A DNA stretch of 64,000 bases from Fistularia commersonii (Eukaryota > Chordata > Actinopteri > Syngnathiformes > Fistulariidae): assembly GCA_037954325.1 (NCBI GenBank), contig JBBMNZ010000049.1, positions 124,001 to 188,000 of the forward strand, in the 5' to 3' direction. The translations under genes and the position numbers were made by a program. A model generated the notes under the pieces. It worked only from the letters and a program-made list of their open reading frames with translations, was not told the DNA's origin and did no database searches. Shown piece by piece: positions 1 through 10,527 of the stretch; the stretch's first letter is position 1; each line of letters opens with the position of its first letter.

Positions 1-880
1 ATTCTGCATAATATAAGTCAAAATCATTGTGTTCCTGCAACATTTTGAAAAGATATAGCAATATGGTCAAAAACTGTTTTTCTCACTGAGTTGAAGCGTT
101 TTTGCAACAGAGTGTCAATAACTAAAGATTCCTTTCTAGCAGCTTGCTGGTGCTGAAATATGTTGAAAAGGGCTTGATTCTGCATAATATAAGTCAAAAT
201 CATTGTGATCCTGCAACATTGTGAAAAGATATAGCCATACGGTCAAAAAGTGTTGATCTCACAGAGTTGAAGCGTTTTTGATAAAGAGTGTCAATAACTA
301 AAGATTCCTTTCTAGCAGCTTGCTGGTGCTGAAATATGTTGAAAAGGGCTTGATTCTGCATAATATAAGTCAAAATCATTGTGATCCTGCAACATTGTGA
401 AAAGATATAGCCATACGGTCAAAAAGTGTTGATCTCACAGAGTTGAAGCGTTTTTGATAAAGAGTGTCAATAACTAAAGATTCCTTTCTAGCAGCTTGCT
501 GGTGCTGAAATATGTTGAAAAGGACTTGATTCTGCATAATGTAAGTCAAAATCATTGTGATCCTGCAACATTTTGAAAAGATATAGCCATATGGTCAAAA
601 AGTGTTTATCTCACTGAGTTGAAGCGTTTTTGATAAAGAGTGTCAATAACTAAATATTCCTTTCTAGCAGCTTGCTGGTGCTGAAATATGTTGAAAAGGG
701 CTTAATTCTGCATAATATAAGTCAAAATCATTGTGATCCTGCAACATTTTGAAAAGATATAGCCATACGGTCAAAAAGTGTTTATCTCACTGAGTTGAAA
801 CTTTTTTGCAACAGAGTGTCAATAACTAAAGATTCCTTTCTAGCAGCTTGCTGGTGCTGAAATATGTTGAAAAGGGCTTG
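1..880. repeat. Family 1 pentamer HOR, reference copy (A-B-B-C-D)
   Basis: Five monomers start at 1, 177, 353, 529 and 705. The type A monomer recurs at 881, which defines an 880-bp higher-order unit. The C monomer at 529 carries GTAAGTC, and the D monomer at 705 ends in the TTGAAACTTTTTTGC variant. The same A-B-B-C-D order recurs from 2113, 2993, 4577, 5457 and 7041. Confidence 0.9.
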
Positions 881-2112
881 ATTCTGCATAATATAAGTCA
901 AAATCATTGTGTTCCTGCAACATTTTGAAAAGATATAGCAATATGGTCAAAAACTGTTTTTCTCACTGAGTTGAAGCGTTTTTGCAACAGAGTGTCAATA
1001 ACTAAAGATTCCTTTCTAGCAGCTTGCTGGTCCTGAAATATGTTGAAAAGGGCTTGATTCTGCATAATATAAGTCAAAATCATTGTGATCCTGCAACATT
1101 GTGAAAAGATATAGCCATACGGTCAAAAAGTGTTGATCTCACAGAGTTGAAGCGTTTTTGATAAAGAGTGTCAATAACTAAAGATTCCTTTCTAGCAGCT
1201 TGCTGGTGCTGAAATATGTTGAAAAGGGCTTGATTCTGCATAATATAAGTCAAAATCATTGTGATCCTGCAACATTGTGAAAAGATATAGCCATACGGTC
1301 AAAAAGTGTTGATCTCACAGAGTTGAAGCGTTTTTGATAAAGAGTGTCAATAACTAAAGATTCCTTTCTAGCAGCTTGCTGGTGCTGAAATATGTTGAAA
1401 AGGACTTGATTCTGCATAATGTAAGTCAAAATCATTGTGATCCTGCAACATTTTGAAAAGATATAGCCATACGGTCAAAAAGTGTTTATCTCACAGAGTT
1501 GAAGCGTTTTTGATAAAGAGTGTCAATAACTAAAGATTCCTTTCTAGCAGCTTGCTGGTGCTGAAATATGTTGAAAAGGGCTTGATTCTGCATAATATAA
1601 GTCAAAATCATTGTGATCCTGCAACATTGTGAAAAGATATAGCCATACGGTCAAAAAGTGTTGATCTCACAGAGTTGAAGCGTTTTTGATAAAGAGTGTC
1701 AATAACTAAAGATTCCTTTCTAGCAGCTTGCTGGTGCTGAAATATGTTGAAAAGGACTTGATTCTGCATAATGTAAGTCAAAATCATTGTGATCCTGCAA
1801 CATTTTGAAAAGATATAGCCATACGGTCAAAAAGTGTTTATCTCACTGAGTTGAAGCGTTTTTGATAAAGAGTGTCAATAACTAAATATTCCTTTCTAGC
1901 AGCTTGCTGGTGCTGAAATATGTTGAAAAGGGCTTAATTCTGCATAATATAAGTCAAATTCATTGTGATCCTGCAACATTTTGAAAAGATATAGCCATAC
2001 GGTCAAAAAGTGTTTATCTCACTGAGTTGATGCGTTTTTGATAAAGAGTGTCAATAACTAAAGATTCCATTCTAGCAGCTTGCTGGTGCTGAAATATGTT
2101 GAAAAGGGCTTG
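881..2112. repeat. Family 1 expanded HOR, seven monomers (A-B-B-C-B-C-D')
   Basis: The pentamer is enlarged by an extra B-C pair: monomers at 881 A, 1057 B, 1233 B, 1409 C, 1585 B, 1761 C and 1937 D'. D' begins like D (CTTAATTCTG) but ends like E (TTGATGCG and ATTCCATTC), so it looks like a recombinant monomer. The extra pair is what unequal exchange within the pentamer would give. Confidence 0.8.
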
Positions 2113-4048
2113 ATTCTGCATAATATAAGTCAAAATCATTGTGTTCCTGCAACATTTTGAAAAGATATAGCAATATGGTCAAAAACTGTTTTTCTCACTG
2201 AGTTGAAGCGTTTTTGCAACAGAGTGTCAATAACTAAAGATTCCTTTCTAGCAGCTTGCTGGTGCTGAAATATGTTGAAAAGGGCTTGATTCTGCATAAT
2301 ATAAGTCAAAATCATTGTGATCCTGCAACATTGTGAAAAGATATAGCCATACGGTCAAAAAGTGTTGATCTCACAGAGTTGAAGCGTTTTTGATAAAGAG
2401 TGTCAATAACTAAAGATTCCTTTCTAGCAGCTTGCTGGTGCTGAAATATGTTGAAAATGGCTTGATTCTGCATAATATAAGTCAAATTCATTGTGATCCT
2501 GCAACATTGTGAAAAGATATAGCCATACGGTCAAAAAGTGTTGATCTCACAGAGTTGAAGCGTTTTTGATAAAGAGTGTCAATAACTAAAGATTCCTTTC
2601 TAGCAGCTTGCTGGTGCTGAAATATGTTGAAAAGGACTTGATTCTGCATAATGTAAGTCAAAATCATTGTGATCCTGCAACATTTTGAAAAGATATAGCC
2701 ATATGGTCAAAAAGTGTTTATCTCACTGAGTTGAAGCGTTTTTGATAAAGAGTGTCAATAACTAAATATTCCTTTCTAGCAGCTTGCTGGTGCTGAAATA
2801 TGTTGAAAAGGGCTTAATTCTGCATAATATAAGTCAAATTCATTGTGATCCTGCAACATTTTGAAAAGATATAGCCATACGGTCAAAAAGTGTTTATCTC
2901 ACTGAGTTGATGCGTTTTTGATAAAGAGTGTCAATAACTAAAGATTCCATTCTAGCAGCTTGCTGGTGCTGAAATATGTTGAAAAGGGCTTGATTCTGCA
3001 TAATATAAGTCAAAATCATTGTGTTCCTGCAACATTTTGAAAAGATATAGCAATATGGTCAAAAACTGTTTTTCTCACTGAGTTGAAGCGTTTTTGCAAC
3101 AGAGTGTCAATAACTAAAGATTCCTTTCTAGCAGCTTGCTGGTGCTGAAATATGTTGAAAAGGGCTTGATTCTGCATAATATAAGTCAAAATCATTGTGA
3201 TCCTGCAACATTGTGAAAAGATATAGCCATACGGTCAAAAAGTGTTGATCTCACAGAGTTGAAGCGTTTTTGATAAAGAGTGTCAATAACTAAAGATTCC
3301 TTTCTAGCAGCTTGCTGGTGCTGAAATATGTTGAAAATGGCTTGATTCTGCATAATATAAGTCAAAATCATTGTGATCCTGCAACATTGTGAAAAGATAT
3401 AGCCATACGGTCAAAAAGTGTTGATCTCACAGAGTTGAAGCGTTTTTGATAAAGAGTGTCAATAACTAAAGATTCCTTTCTAGCAGCTTGCTGGTGCTGA
3501 AATATGTTGAAAAGGACTTGATTCTGCATAATGTAAGTCAAAATCATTGTGATCCTGCAACATTTTGAAAAGATATAGCCATATGGTCAAAAAGTGTTTA
3601 TCTCACTGAGTTGAAGCGTTTTTGATAAAGAGTGTCAATAACTAAATATTCCTTTCTAGCAGCTTGCTGGTGCTGAAATATGTTGAAAAGGGCTTAATTC
3701 TGCATAATATAAGTGAAAAACATTGTGATCCTGCAACATTTTGAAAAGATATAGCCATACGGTCAAAAAGTGTTTATCTCACTGAGTTGAAACTTTTTTG
3801 CAACAGAGTGTCAATAACTAAAGATTCCTTTCTAGCAGCTTGCTGGTGCTGAAATATGTTGAAAAGGGCTTGATTTTGCATAATATAAGTCAAAACCTAT
3901 GTGATCCTGCAACATTTTGAAAAGATATAGCCATACGGTCAAAAAGTGTTTATCTCACTGAGTTGATGCGTTTTTGATAAAGAGTGTCAATAACTAAAGA
4001 TTCCATTCTAGCAGCTTGCTGGTGCTGAAATATGTTGAAAAGGGCTTG
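1761..4048. repeat. Family 1 13-monomer duplicated block, copy 1
   Basis: The type order C, D', A, B, B, C, D', A, B, B, C, D, E is repeated at 4225-6512 with an offset of 2,464 bp (14 monomers). Diagnostic substitutions match monomer by monomer. They include AAATTCATTG at the second B of the first pentamer but AAAATCATTG in the next pentamer, and the rare GTGAAAAACATTG and AACCTATGTG words. One visible difference is ATTCCATTC here against ATTCCTTTC in the partner near 5407. One extra monomer (4049-4224) separates the copies. Confidence 0.85.
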
Positions 4049-4224
4049 ATTCTGCATAATATAAGTCAAAATCATTGTGATCCTGCAACATTTTGAAAAG
4101 ATATAGCCATACGGTCAAAAAGTGTTTATCTCACTGAGTTGAAACTTTTTTGCAACAGAGTGTCAATAACTAAAGATTCCTTTCTAGCAGCTTGCTGGTG
4201 CTGAAATATGTTGAAAAGGGCTTG

Positions 4225-6512
4225 ATTCTGCATAATGTAAGTCAAAATCATTGTGATCCTGCAACATTTTGAAAAGATATAGCCATACGGTCAAAAAGTG
4301 TTTATCTCACTGAGTTGAAGCGTTTTTGATAAAGAGTGTCAATAACTAAATATTCCTTTCTAGCAGCTTGCTGGTGCTGAAATATGTTGAAAAGGGCTTA
4401 ATTCTGCATAATATAAGTCAAATTCATTGTGATCCTGCAACATTTTGAAAAGATATAGCCATACGGTCAAAAAGTGTTTATCTCACTGAGTTGATGCGTT
4501 TTTGATAAAGAGTGTCAATAACTAAAGATTCCATTCTAGCAGCTTGCTGGTGCTGAAATATGTTGAAAAGGGCTTGATTCTGCATAATATAAGTCAAAAT
4601 CATTGTGTTCCTGCAACATTTTGAAAAGATATAGCAATATGGTCAAAAACTGTTTTTCTCACTGAGTTGAAGCGTTTTTGCAACAGAGTGTCAATAACTA
4701 AAGATTCCTTTCTAGCAGCTTGCTGGTGCTGAAATATGTTGAAAAGGGCTTGATTCTGCATAATATAAGTCAAAATCATTGTGATCCTGCAACATTGTGA
4801 AAAGATATAGCCATACGGTCAAAAAGTGTTGATCTCACAGAGTTGAAGCGTTTTTGATAAAGAGTGTCAATAACTAAAGATTCCTTTCTAGCAGCTTGCT
4901 GGTGCTGAAATATGTTGAAAATGGCTTGATTCTGCATAATATAAGTCAAATTCATTGTGATCCTGCAACATTGTGAAAAGATATAGCCATACGGTCAAAA
5001 AGTGTTGATCTCACAGAGTTGAAGCGTTTTTGATAAAGAGTGTCAATAACTAAAGATTCCTTTCTAGCAGCTTGCTGGTGCTGAAATATGTTGAAAAGGA
5101 CTTGATTCTGCATAATGTAAGTCAAAATCATTGTGATCCTGCAACATTTTGAAAAGATATAGCCATATGGTCAAAAAGTGTTTATCTCACTGAGTTGAAG
5201 CGTTTTTGATAAAGAGTGTCAATAACTAAATATTCCTTTCTAGCAGCTTGCTGGTGCTGAAATATGTTGAAAAGGGCTTAATTCTGCATAATATAAGTCA
5301 AATTCATTGTGATCCTGCAACATTTTGAAAAGATATAGCCATACGGTCAAAAAGTGTTTATCTCACTGAGTTGATGCGTTTTTGATAAAGAGTGTCAATA
5401 ACTAAAGATTCCTTTCTAGCAGCTTGCTGGTGCTGAAATATGTTGAAAAGGGCTTGATTCTGCATAATATAAGTCAAAATCATTGTGTTCCTGCAACATT
5501 TTGAAAAGATATAGCAATATGGTCAAAAACTGTTTTTCTCACTGAGTTGAAGCGTTTTTGCAACAGAGTGTCAATAACTAAAGATTCCTTTCTAGCAGCT
5601 TGCTGGTGCTGAAATATGTTGAAAAGGGCTTGATTCTGCATAATATAAGTCAAAATCATTGTGATCCTGCAACATTGTGAAAAGATATAGCCATACGGTC
5701 AAAAAGTGTTGATCTCACAGAGTTGAAGCGTTTTTGATAAAGAGTGTCAATAACTAAAGATTCCTTTCTAGCAGCTTGCTGGTGCTGAAATATGTTGAAA
5801 ATGGCTTGATTCTGCATAATATAAGTCAAAATCATTGTGATCCTGCAACATTGTGAAAAGATATAGCCATACGGTCAAAAAGTGTTGATCTCACAGAGTT
5901 GAAGCGTTTTTGATAAAGAGTGTCAATAACTAAAGATTCCTTTCTAGCAGCTTGCTGGTGCTGAAATATGTTGAAAAGGACTTGATTCTGCATAATGTAA
6001 GTCAAAATCATTGTGATCCTGCAACATTTTGAAAAGATATAGCCATATGGTCAAAAAGTGTTTATCTCACTGAGTTGAAGCGTTTTTGATAAAGAGTGTC
6101 AATAACTAAATATTCCTTTCTAGCAGCTTGCTGGTGCTGAAATATGTTGAAAAGGGCTTAATTCTGCATAATATAAGTGAAAAACATTGTGATCCTGCAA
6201 CATTTTGAAAAGATATAGCCATACGGTCAAAAAGTGTTTATCTCACTGAGTTGAAACTTTTTTGCAACAGAGTGTCAATAACTAAAGATTCCTTTCTAGC
6301 AGCTTGCTGGTGCTGAAATATGTTGAAAAGGGCTTGATTTTGCATAATATAAGTCAAAACCTATGTGATCCTGCAACATTTTGAAAAGATATAGCCATAC
6401 GGTCAAAAAGTGTTTATCTCACTGAGTTGATGCGTTTTTGATAAAGAGTGTCAATAACTAAAGATTCCATTCTAGCAGCTTGCTGGTGCTGAAATATGTT
6501 GAAAAGGGCTTG
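4225..6512. repeat. Family 1 13-monomer duplicated block, copy 2
   Basis: Partner of 1761-4048. It contains the pentamers at 4577-5456 and 5457-6336 and the type E monomer at 6337. After 6512 the partners diverge: the next monomer here is type G, whereas after copy 1 it is a different type (F, 4049). This marks the right-hand edge of the duplication. Confidence 0.85.
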
Positions 6513-6864
6513 ATTCTGCATAATATAAGTCAAAATCATTGTGATCCTGAAACATTTTAAAAAGATATAGCCATATGATCAAAAAATGTTCATCTCACTG
6601 AGTTGAAGCGTTTTTGATAAAGAGTGTCAATAACTAAAGATTCTTTTCTAGCAGCTTGCTGGTGCTGAAATATGTTGAAAAGGGCTTGATTCTGCATAAT
6701 ATAAGTCAAAATCATTGTGATCCTGCAACATTTTGAAAAGATATAGCCATACGGTCAAAAAGTGTTTATCTCACTGAGTTGAAGCGTTTTTGATAAAGAG
6801 TGTCAATAACTAAAGAATCTTTTCTAGCAGCTTGCTGGTGCTGAAATATGTTGAAAAGGGCTTG
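5633..6864. repeat. Family 1 seven-monomer block (B-B-C-D-E-G-H), copy 1
   Basis: The order B, B, C, D, E, G, H is repeated at 7217-8448 with an offset of 1,584 bp (9 monomers). The G monomer (6513) is easily recognised by CCTGAAACATTTTAAAA and ATGATCAAAAAATGTTCATC, and the H monomer (6689) by AAAGAATCTTTTC. The D monomers differ (GTGAAAAACATTG here, GTCAAAATCATTG in the partner), so some divergence or gene conversion followed the duplication. Confidence 0.8.
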
Positions 6865-7216
6865 ATTCTGCATAATATAAGTCAAAATCATTGTGTTCCT
6901 GCAACATTTTGAAAAGATATAGCAATATGGTCAAAAACTGTTTTTCTCACTGAGTTGAAGCGTTTTTGCAACAGAGTGTCAATAACTAAAGATTCCTTTC
7001 TAGCAGCTTGCTGGTGCTGAAATATGTTGAAAAGGGCTTGATTCTGCATAATATAAGTCAAAATCATTGTGTTCCTGCAACATTTTGAAAAGATATAGCA
7101 ATATGGTCAAAAACTGTTTTTCTCACTGAGTTGAAGCGTTTTTGCAACAGAGTGTCAATAACTAAAGATTCCTTTCTAGCAGCTTGCTGGTGCTGAAATA
7201 TGTTGAAAAGGGCTTG
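6865..7216. repeat. Tandem pair of type A monomers
   Basis: Two consecutive monomers (6865 and 7041) are both type A, with GTTCCTGC, AATATGGTC and GCAACAGAG. Everywhere else in family 1 a single A is followed by B. The pair marks the splice between the block ending at 6864 and the next pentamer, which starts at 7041. Confidence 0.8.
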
Positions 7217-8448
7217 ATTCTGCATAATATAAGTCAAAATCATTGTGATCCTGCAACATTGTGAAAAGATATAGCCATACGGTCAAAAAGTGTTGATCTC
7301 ACAGAGTTGAAGCGTTTTTGATAAAGAGTGTCAATAACTAAAGATTCCTTTCTAGCAGCTTGCTGGTGCTGAAATATGTTGAAAATGGCTTGATACTGCA
7401 TAATATAAGTCAAAATCATTGTGATCCTGCAACATTGTGAAAAGATATAGCCATACGGTCAAAAAGTGTTGATCTCACAGAGTTGAAGCGTTTTTGATAA
7501 AGAGTGTCAATAACTAAAGATTCCTTTCTAGCAGCTTGCTGGTGCTGAAATATGTTGAAAAGGACTTGATTCTGCATAATGTAAGTCAAAATCATTGTGA
7601 TCCTGCAACATTTTGAAAAGATATAGCCATATGGTCAAAAAGTGTTTATCTCACTGAGTTGAAGCGTTTTTGATAAAGAGTGTCAATAACTAAATATTCC
7701 TTTCTAGCAGCTTGCTGGTGCTGAAATATGTTGAAAAGGGCTTAATTCTGCATAATATAAGTCAAAATCATTGTGATCCTGCAACATTTTGAAAAGATAT
7801 AGCCATACGGTCAAAAAGTGTTTATCTCACTGAGTTGAAACTTTTTTGCAACAGAGTGTCAATAACTAAAGATTCCTTTCTAGCAGCTTGCTGGTGCTGA
7901 AATATGTTGAAAAGGGCTTGATTCTGCATAATATAAGTCAAAACCTATGTGATCCTGCAACATTTTGAAAAGATATAGCCATACGGTCAAAAAGTGTTTA
8001 TCTCACTGAGTTGATGCGTTTTTGATAAAGAGTGTCAATAACTAAAGATTCCATTCTAGCAGCTTGCTGGTGCTGAAATATGTTGAAAAGGGCTTGATTC
8101 TGCATAATATAAGTCAAAATCATTGTGATCCTGAAACATTTTAAAAAGATATAGCCATATGATCAAAAAATGTTCATCTCACTGAGTTGAAGCGTTTTTG
8201 ATAAAGAGTGTCAATAACTAAAGATTCTTTTCTAGCAGCTTGCTGGTGCTGAAATATGTTGAAAAGGGCTTGATTCTGCATAATATAAGTCAAAATCATT
8301 GTGATCCTGCAACATTTTGAAAAGATATAGCCATACGGTCAAAAAGTGTTTATCTCACTGAGTTGAAGCGTTTTTGATAAAGAGTGTCAATAACTAAAGA
8401 ATCTTTTCTAGCAGCTTGCTGGTGCTGAAATATGTTGAAAAGGGCTTG
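7217..8448. repeat. Family 1 seven-monomer block (B-B-C-D-E-G-H), copy 2
   Basis: Partner of 5633-6864 at an offset of 1,584 bp. It is the last complete stretch of family 1. The next monomer (8449) is a further type with CCTTCAAAATTTTG and is cut short by the family junction. Confidence 0.8.
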
Positions 8449-8538
8449 ATTCTGCATAATATAAGTCAAAATCATTGTGATCCTTCAAAATTTTGAAAAG
8501 ATATAGCCATACGGTCAAAAAGTGTTTATCTCACTGAG

Positions 8539-8585
8539 TTGAAGACATGTTGAAGACATTGGACCTATAACACCAAATTTAAGCG
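8539..8585. other. Junction between satellite families 1 and 2
   Basis: Family 1 sequence runs to TCACTGAGTTGAAG. It is followed by two direct copies of TTGAAGACAT (8539-8548 and 8550-8559, an 11-bp period), then by GGACCTATAACACCAAATTT, which resembles a diverged end of a family 2 monomer (compare CTTATAACACCAAGTTG near 12806). Family 2 proper starts with AAGCGTTTTT at 8581. The same landmark would be expected at 8542 if family 1 had continued, so the register jumps by 39 bp. About 20 bases match neither family well. Confidence 0.8.
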
Positions 8586-8727
8586 TTTTTTATTCGGAGT
8601 GGAAAAAAAAAAGTAATGAATTTCATCAAGCTGGTTTCTGCTGTTGAAATATGTTGTTTAGGACATGATTCTGCACAATATATGTCCTATTCAGTGCAAT
8701 CCCATCAAAATTTCAAAAGATATAGCC

Positions 8728-8744
8728 ATTCGTTCAAAAAGTGC
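8728..8744 (+). other. CENP-B-box-like site in a family 2 monomer (representative)
   Basis: The consensus segment ATTCGTTCAAAAAGTGC, lined up with the mammalian CENP-B box NTTCGNNNNANNCGGGN, matches 7 of the 9 fixed bases (TTCG, A, and two of CGGG). Better versions with 8 of 9 occur at 8904-8920 (ends AGGG), 14375-14391 (ends CGGT) and 44782-44798 (ends CGTG). No 9 of 9 site was noticed. A 7 of 9 match is not rare by chance in a unit of this length, so binding is only a possibility. Confidence 0.25.
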
Positions 8745-9465
8745 TTATCTCACCGAGTTGAAGCGTTTTTGATTAGGAGTGGAAATTATTAATGAATTTC
8801 ATCAAGCTGGTTTCTGCTGTTGAAATATGTTGTTAAGGAAATGATTTTGCAAAATATATGTAAACTTCAGCGTAATCCCTTCACAGGTTCAAAAGATATA
8901 GCCATTCGTTCAAAAAGGGCTTATCTCACTGAGTTGAGACGTTTTTGATTAGGAGTGGAAAAAACTGAAGAATTTCATCAAGCTGGTTTCTGCTGTTGAA
9001 ATATATTGTTTAGGACATGATTCTCCAAAATATATGTCAAATTCAGTGTGAGCCCATCACAGGTTCAAAGGATATAGCAATTTGCTCAAAACGTGCTTAT
9101 GAGACCGAATTGAAGCGTTTTTGATTGGGAGTGGAAATATCGAATGGATTTCATCAAGCTGGTTTTTGCCTTTGGAAATATGTTATTTAGAACATGATTC
9201 TGTACAATATATGTCAAATTCAGTGTAATCAAGCTACAAGTTCAAAAGATATAGCCATTTGTTCAAAAAGTACTCATCTCACCGAGTTGAAGCGTTTTTG
9301 ATTCGGAGTGGAAAAAACTAATGAATTTCATCAAGCTGTTTTCTGCTGTTGAAATATGTTGTATAGGACATGATTAAGTACAAAAGATTTCAAATTCAGT
9401 ATAACAAAGCTACGAGTTGAAAAGATATAGCCTTTCGTTCAAAAACTGCTTATCTCACCGAGTTG

Positions 9466-9996
9466 AAGCATTTTTGATTTGGAGTGGAAAAAACTAATGA
9501 ATTTCATCAAGCTGGTTTCTGCTGTTGAAATATGTTGTTTAGGACATGATTCTGCACAAAAAAAAATTTCAAATTCAGTGTAATCCAGCGACAATATATA
9601 AAAAAAATAGCCATTCATACAAAAACTGCTTATCTCACTGAGTTGAAGCGTTTTTGATTAGGAGTGGAAATAACTTATGAATTTCATCAAGTTGGTGTCT
9701 ACTTGTAAATATGTTGTTTAGGACATGATTCTGAACAATATATGTCAAATTCAGTGTAATCCCATCACAGGTTCAAAAGATATAGCCATTCGTTCAAAAT
9801 GTGTTTATCTCACCGAGTTGAAGCGTTTTTGATGAAGAGAGGAAATAACTAATTAATTTCACCAAACCTGTTTCGACTGTTGATAGATGTTGTATTGGAC
9901 ATGATTCTGTACAATATATGTCAAATTCAGTGTAATCCAGCTATAAGTTCAAAAGATATATCCATTCGTTCAAAAAGTGCTTATCTCACCGAGTTG
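9466..9996. repeat. Family 2 trimer HOR, copy 1 (531 bp)
   Basis: Three monomers: an A-tract monomer (A runs after TCTGCAC and after ACAATATAT), one with GTTGGTGTCTACTTG, and one of the ACCAAACCTG/GATAGATG lineage. The set is repeated immediately at 9997-10527 with the same 531-bp length, and a relative lies at 12292-12821. The first about 35 bp (AAGCATTTTTGATTTGG) differ from copy 2, so the true breakpoint is probably just inside the first monomer. Confidence 0.85.
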
Positions 9997-10527
9997 AAGC
10001 GTTTTTAATAAGGAGTGGAAATAACTAATGAATTTCATCAAGCTGGTTTCTGCTGTTGAAATATGTTGTTTAGGAGATGATTCTGCACAAAAAAAAATGT
10101 CAAATTCAGTGTAATCCAGCGACAATATATAAAAAAAAAAGCCATTCATACAAAAACTGCTTATCTCACTGAGTTGAAGCGTTTTTGATTAGGAGTGGAA
10201 ATAACTTATGAATTTCATCAAGTTGGTGTCTACTTGTAAATATGTTGTTTAGGACATGATTCTGAACAATATATGTCAAATTCAGTGTAATCCCATCACA
10301 GGTTCAAAAGATATAGCCATTCGTTCAAAATGTGTTTATCTCACCGAGTTGAAGCGTTTTTGATGAAGAGAGGAAATAACTAATTAATTTCACCAAACCT
10401 GTTTCGACTGTTGATAGATGTTGTATTGGACATGATTCTGTACAATATATGTCAAATTCAGTGTAATCCAGCTATAAGTTCAAAAGATATATCCATTCGT
10501 TCAAAAAGTGCTTATCTCACCGAGTTG
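9997..10527. repeat. Family 2 trimer HOR, copy 2 (531 bp)
   Basis: Direct tandem partner of 9466-9996 at an offset of 531 bp, with the same three monomer types in the same order. Differences are confined mainly to A-run lengths and to GGAGATG in place of GGACATG in the first monomer. Confidence 0.85.

Larger units (their letters stand above)
1..8544. repeat. Satellite family 1 array, 176-bp monomer, about 48.5 copies
   Basis: Head-to-tail copies of a 176-bp unit. Taking ATTCTGCATAAT as the unit start, copies begin at 1, 177, 353, 529, 705, 881 and on to 8449. That is 48 x 176 bp exactly, and every intermediate start checked (2113, 2993, 4577, 6513, 7041) is in register. Family-specific words are TTCTAGCAGCTTGCTGG, AGAGTGTCAATAACTAAA and TTGAAAAGGGCTTGATT. 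Monomers fall into a few recurring types. A has GTTCCTGC and GCAACAGAG. B has ACATTGTG and GTTGATCTCAC. C has ATAATGTAAG and usually AAATATTCC. D has CTTAATTCTG and usually TTGAAACTTTTTTGC; D' is a variant. E has AACCTATGTG. G has CCTGAAACATTTTAAAA. All frames are interrupted and no gene is present. It is probably centromere-type heterochromatin, by inference from monomer size and HOR organisation. Confidence 0.97.

Noticed and set aside
660..690. Small inverted repeat in family 1 around AGCAGCTTGCTGGTGCT
   Set aside because: The arms are about 4 bp with mismatches and almost no loop space, which is too weak to call a hairpin or terminator.
8545..8575. Transposon end or target-site duplication at the family junction
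   Set aside because: The TTGAAGACAT copies are only one base apart, no terminal inverted repeat or element body lies between or beside them, and one copy starts in the satellite itself.
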